From contig JAMKCF010000003.1 in assembly GCA_023634235.1 (NCBI GenBank), forward strand, positions 20,244,742 through 20,308,741: 64,000 bases of DNA. The letters are read 5' to 3'. This DNA is from Pisaster brevispinus. Taxonomy: Eukaryota; Echinodermata; Asteroidea; Forcipulatida; Asteriidae. The position numbers and the translations under genes were made by a program. Below the pieces are notes generated by a model. That model ran no database searches. It was not told where the DNA came from and was given only the letters and a program-made list of their open reading frames with translations. Of the stretch, positions 61,671 to 64,000 are shown piece after piece (positions within the stretch are counted from its first letter, which is position 1; each line of letters starts with the position of its first letter).

Positions 61671-61947
61671 GTATTCCAGCGACGCATGGACGGGACGGTG
61701 AATTTCACCCGCAGCTGGGCTGAGTATAGGGATGGTTTCGGTGACAAGGAAGGGGAGTTCTGGTTGGGGAACGAGAACCTCCGTCGTCTCACTGAACCCG
61801 TAGATGGGGAGCAGGGATGGGAGATGAGGGTGGATCTAAATGTGGGTGGTAGAACGCTTCTGCAGTCTGGGGTGTATGCTGATTTTCATGTCGATGCAGA
61901 GAACTACACTCTTCATGTTGGTGCGTTTACAGATCTGACAAATATGG
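61671..61947 (+). CDS. FReD protein 2, exon 4 (central fibrinogen-like domain)
   Basis: Same boundaries as 12811-13087. It encodes VFQRRMDGTVNFTRSW, GEFWLGNENLRRLT and YTLHVGAF. The six differences from gene 1 are all replacements: D/E, I/N, A/G, L/Q, L/V, T/N. The following exon, with Cys 3 and Cys 4, should lie near 64.7 kb, outside the window, so the gene is incomplete here. Confidence 0.92.
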
Positions 61948-64000
61948 GTAAGTAAGCTGTTACACAGTATGTAACAATTCGAATGTGTTCAGTGAGCTAT
62001 TACAGACGAACACGTGGCAGGAGATTCTGTTCCCCGGAAATTCTGTCCACCACACGGCGAAGCATTTTAATGTTTTTTTTCTGGTAGCGCCCTCCTTTGA
62101 CTCGACTTCCTTCAATCCTTGTTAATTTGGGGGACACACACACACCGGGGAACAAAATCTCCCGTGGTACATTAAAACGGGATATCTACAATAACAACTT
62201 AGGCTTATATAATGAATAAAACGCGCGTCAATAATCGATCTCTAAAATAACTTACCACTTGTATTCCTTGTCAATGCTGTATCTCGCGGTGATTGTCCGG
62301 GATGTGACCTCATTTTGCACCCCCCATCCAGAACTTTCCATTCCCGCAAATTCGTCTCATTATCCACCCCCCTTTTCCGTCACGGATTTATGCCACCGCC
62401 CCCTTACTTCAAAGGTAGGGTCATGGATTGTTTTTTGTCATTGTATTGCCGGTTTATGGGCAGAATTATAGAGAAAGATACGATAAAAATCACATTGCAA
62501 AGTTTCAGCTGAATACAGTGCCTCCTTGCTGAGAAAACAGCAGGAAACTGTCCCGGTATTTTCACACGAACGTCAAATCCATCCACGTTTCGCGAGGTGA
62601 CAGCGGGTACCAACCGCATCTCTGGCAGCAGCATTCACGAATGCCAACACTCAGAAAAAAAAAAATGGTTCATGGCGAATCGTTTCTCAGATTCAAATGT
62701 TTTGGGGTGCAAATTACCCAAACCAACTTACCTCGAAAGGGAATCCTTTCTCCATAAAAATGTATTCTATCAACATTTGCAGTGCTTCCCATCAAGTAAG
62801 TTTTATGGTCATTATTTTAGTTACCGTCATGATTATAACTACTGAAATTCCTCCGAACTGATCAATATCAACTTGTTGTTACACGGCAATTTAATATCTG
62901 AGCATAAGGGACTTGACATACTCTCTATTCAATAATCTGAGCGTATAGACTGAGCAAGTCTCGCGCGTATTCGAACTTCCGGAACCAAGTTGGCCCCAAT
63001 CATTGAGTTTTACGTGTGCATGGTTTTGTTTCTTCCAAGGCGTTAGAACGTAGTTTATGGCAATACAAATTATATCATTAGTAAAATGTAGCCACGGAAT
63101 AAATAAACAATAAAGTAAATCTAACAAATCAACAATTAAAATAAAACCCAGAATAAGACTTGATGTCCGTTTCCGGTCGCTTGTAAACAATTCAGAATTG
63201 TTGCCCAACTGACGATCATGCTACCATTTAACCTATGTAATTGTCGCACAAATTCGGGCGTGATTGGCAAATGGGGTTGCTAAGAAATAAACATCGTTGT
63301 CCCAAGTTGTGTATAATTTATCATAATTTATCAAATGATTTGTATTACTTAGACGTTCAATTTGTATTTATAATAAATTGTTATGTGTGTTTTTATTTTC
63401 AAGAGTTTACAAAAAATAAAGTCTTCGTCCGAGTTGTTTTCTCGTTTCCGAAAACGCGCATCAACGTCCGAGCATCAATCTTGAAAAATGTCCCTACACC
63501 TCTCGGAAAATAGGACCATTTATTTCTGGCCCATTTCATCCAAAATACCTCAAGTTGGAAGTCAACAACCTCCAGGTCACAATTTGGCACAATTTTTACA
63601 CTGTATCCCTTTCTTGGGCTCTCAAATTTGTCTAGAATAGAATATTTTTAGGGCCTACAAAAAATTAATGAGGCCGACGCTCTGTTTACTCCCTATTTAG
63701 TGGGGTGCACCCCTAGCTCTGTTTTCACACGTGTACCTACAATTGACAATCTTGTTCCCAGCTTGCGTCTTTATTTATGTCGTCGTGCTTAATTTGTTGT
63801 CGTGACGTCAGATGTTCCAGGCAATCTTGGTTCTGCGACTCGCGAAAGCCCTCCCGGTGGTGATTGGGGACCATTACGTTCCTCTCTCGAGCATCCCGAT
63901 GCAGAGCAAACAGTTAATTATCGTCTTGAATGTTAATCTTAATAGATTGTGCAAGTCTCGCACGTATCGAAAACGAGAAAACGACGTACCTGAACGACGA
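61948..64000 (+). other. FReD gene 2, intron 4 (partial)
   Basis: Matches 13088 to about 15140 throughout, including the inverted R2 copy (62950-63180). No exon. The window ends inside it. Confidence 0.75.

Overview
This window is animal nuclear DNA: spliced genes with long introns and canonical GT-AG junctions, one U12-type intron, tRNA-derived SINEs, dense miniature inverted-repeat elements, non-LTR fragments and a DIRS-like retroelement. A fibrinogen-related secreted gene family, a DIRS-like element and the repeat types suggest a marine invertebrate deuterostome. An echinoderm is my best guess, but the sequence does not prove it. There are no operons, and only short parts of the window are coding.

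Layout. At 1-2582 (minus) lies a DIRS/Ngaro-like retroelement with a gag-like ORF and a reverse transcriptase/RNase H ORF that runs off the left edge. From 3150 to 9035 a noncoding repeat unit (A, about 4.9 kb) sits between two direct copies of a shorter repeat (R1). FReD gene 1 follows at 9393-16156 (+), with exons 2-5 of a secreted protein made of a short Cys-containing segment, a Thr/Pro stalk encoded by a 21-bp minisatellite, and a fibrinogen-like domain. Its first exon is not in view. At 23883-32128 (+) is the C-terminal half of a SERCA-type Ca2+-ATPase gene. It has a textbook U12 AT-AC intron, but also a changed splice donor, deletions in M5 and M6, and no M7-M8 exon, so it is probably a decaying copy. 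The stretch 33-38 kb holds SINEs, MITEs and a minisatellite.

At 38752-38836 (+) is a signal-peptide exon whose splice phase fits FReD gene 2. The rest of gene 2 starts about 19 kb downstream (57910-61947) and its last exon lies past the right edge. That long intron contains LINE remnants, a 1-kb inverted-repeat element nested in another MITE, and two more copies of unit A (B and C).

The two FReD genes are the arms of a direct segmental duplication about 48.5 kb apart that flanks the SERCA remnant. Their introns are nearly identical, yet exon 2 differs at about 10% of positions, mostly replacing amino acids, and all six differences in exon 4 are replacements. That contrast, together with stalk-length variation, is the most interesting signal here: a recently duplicated, secreted, lectin-like gene pair that appears to be diversifying in protein sequence.
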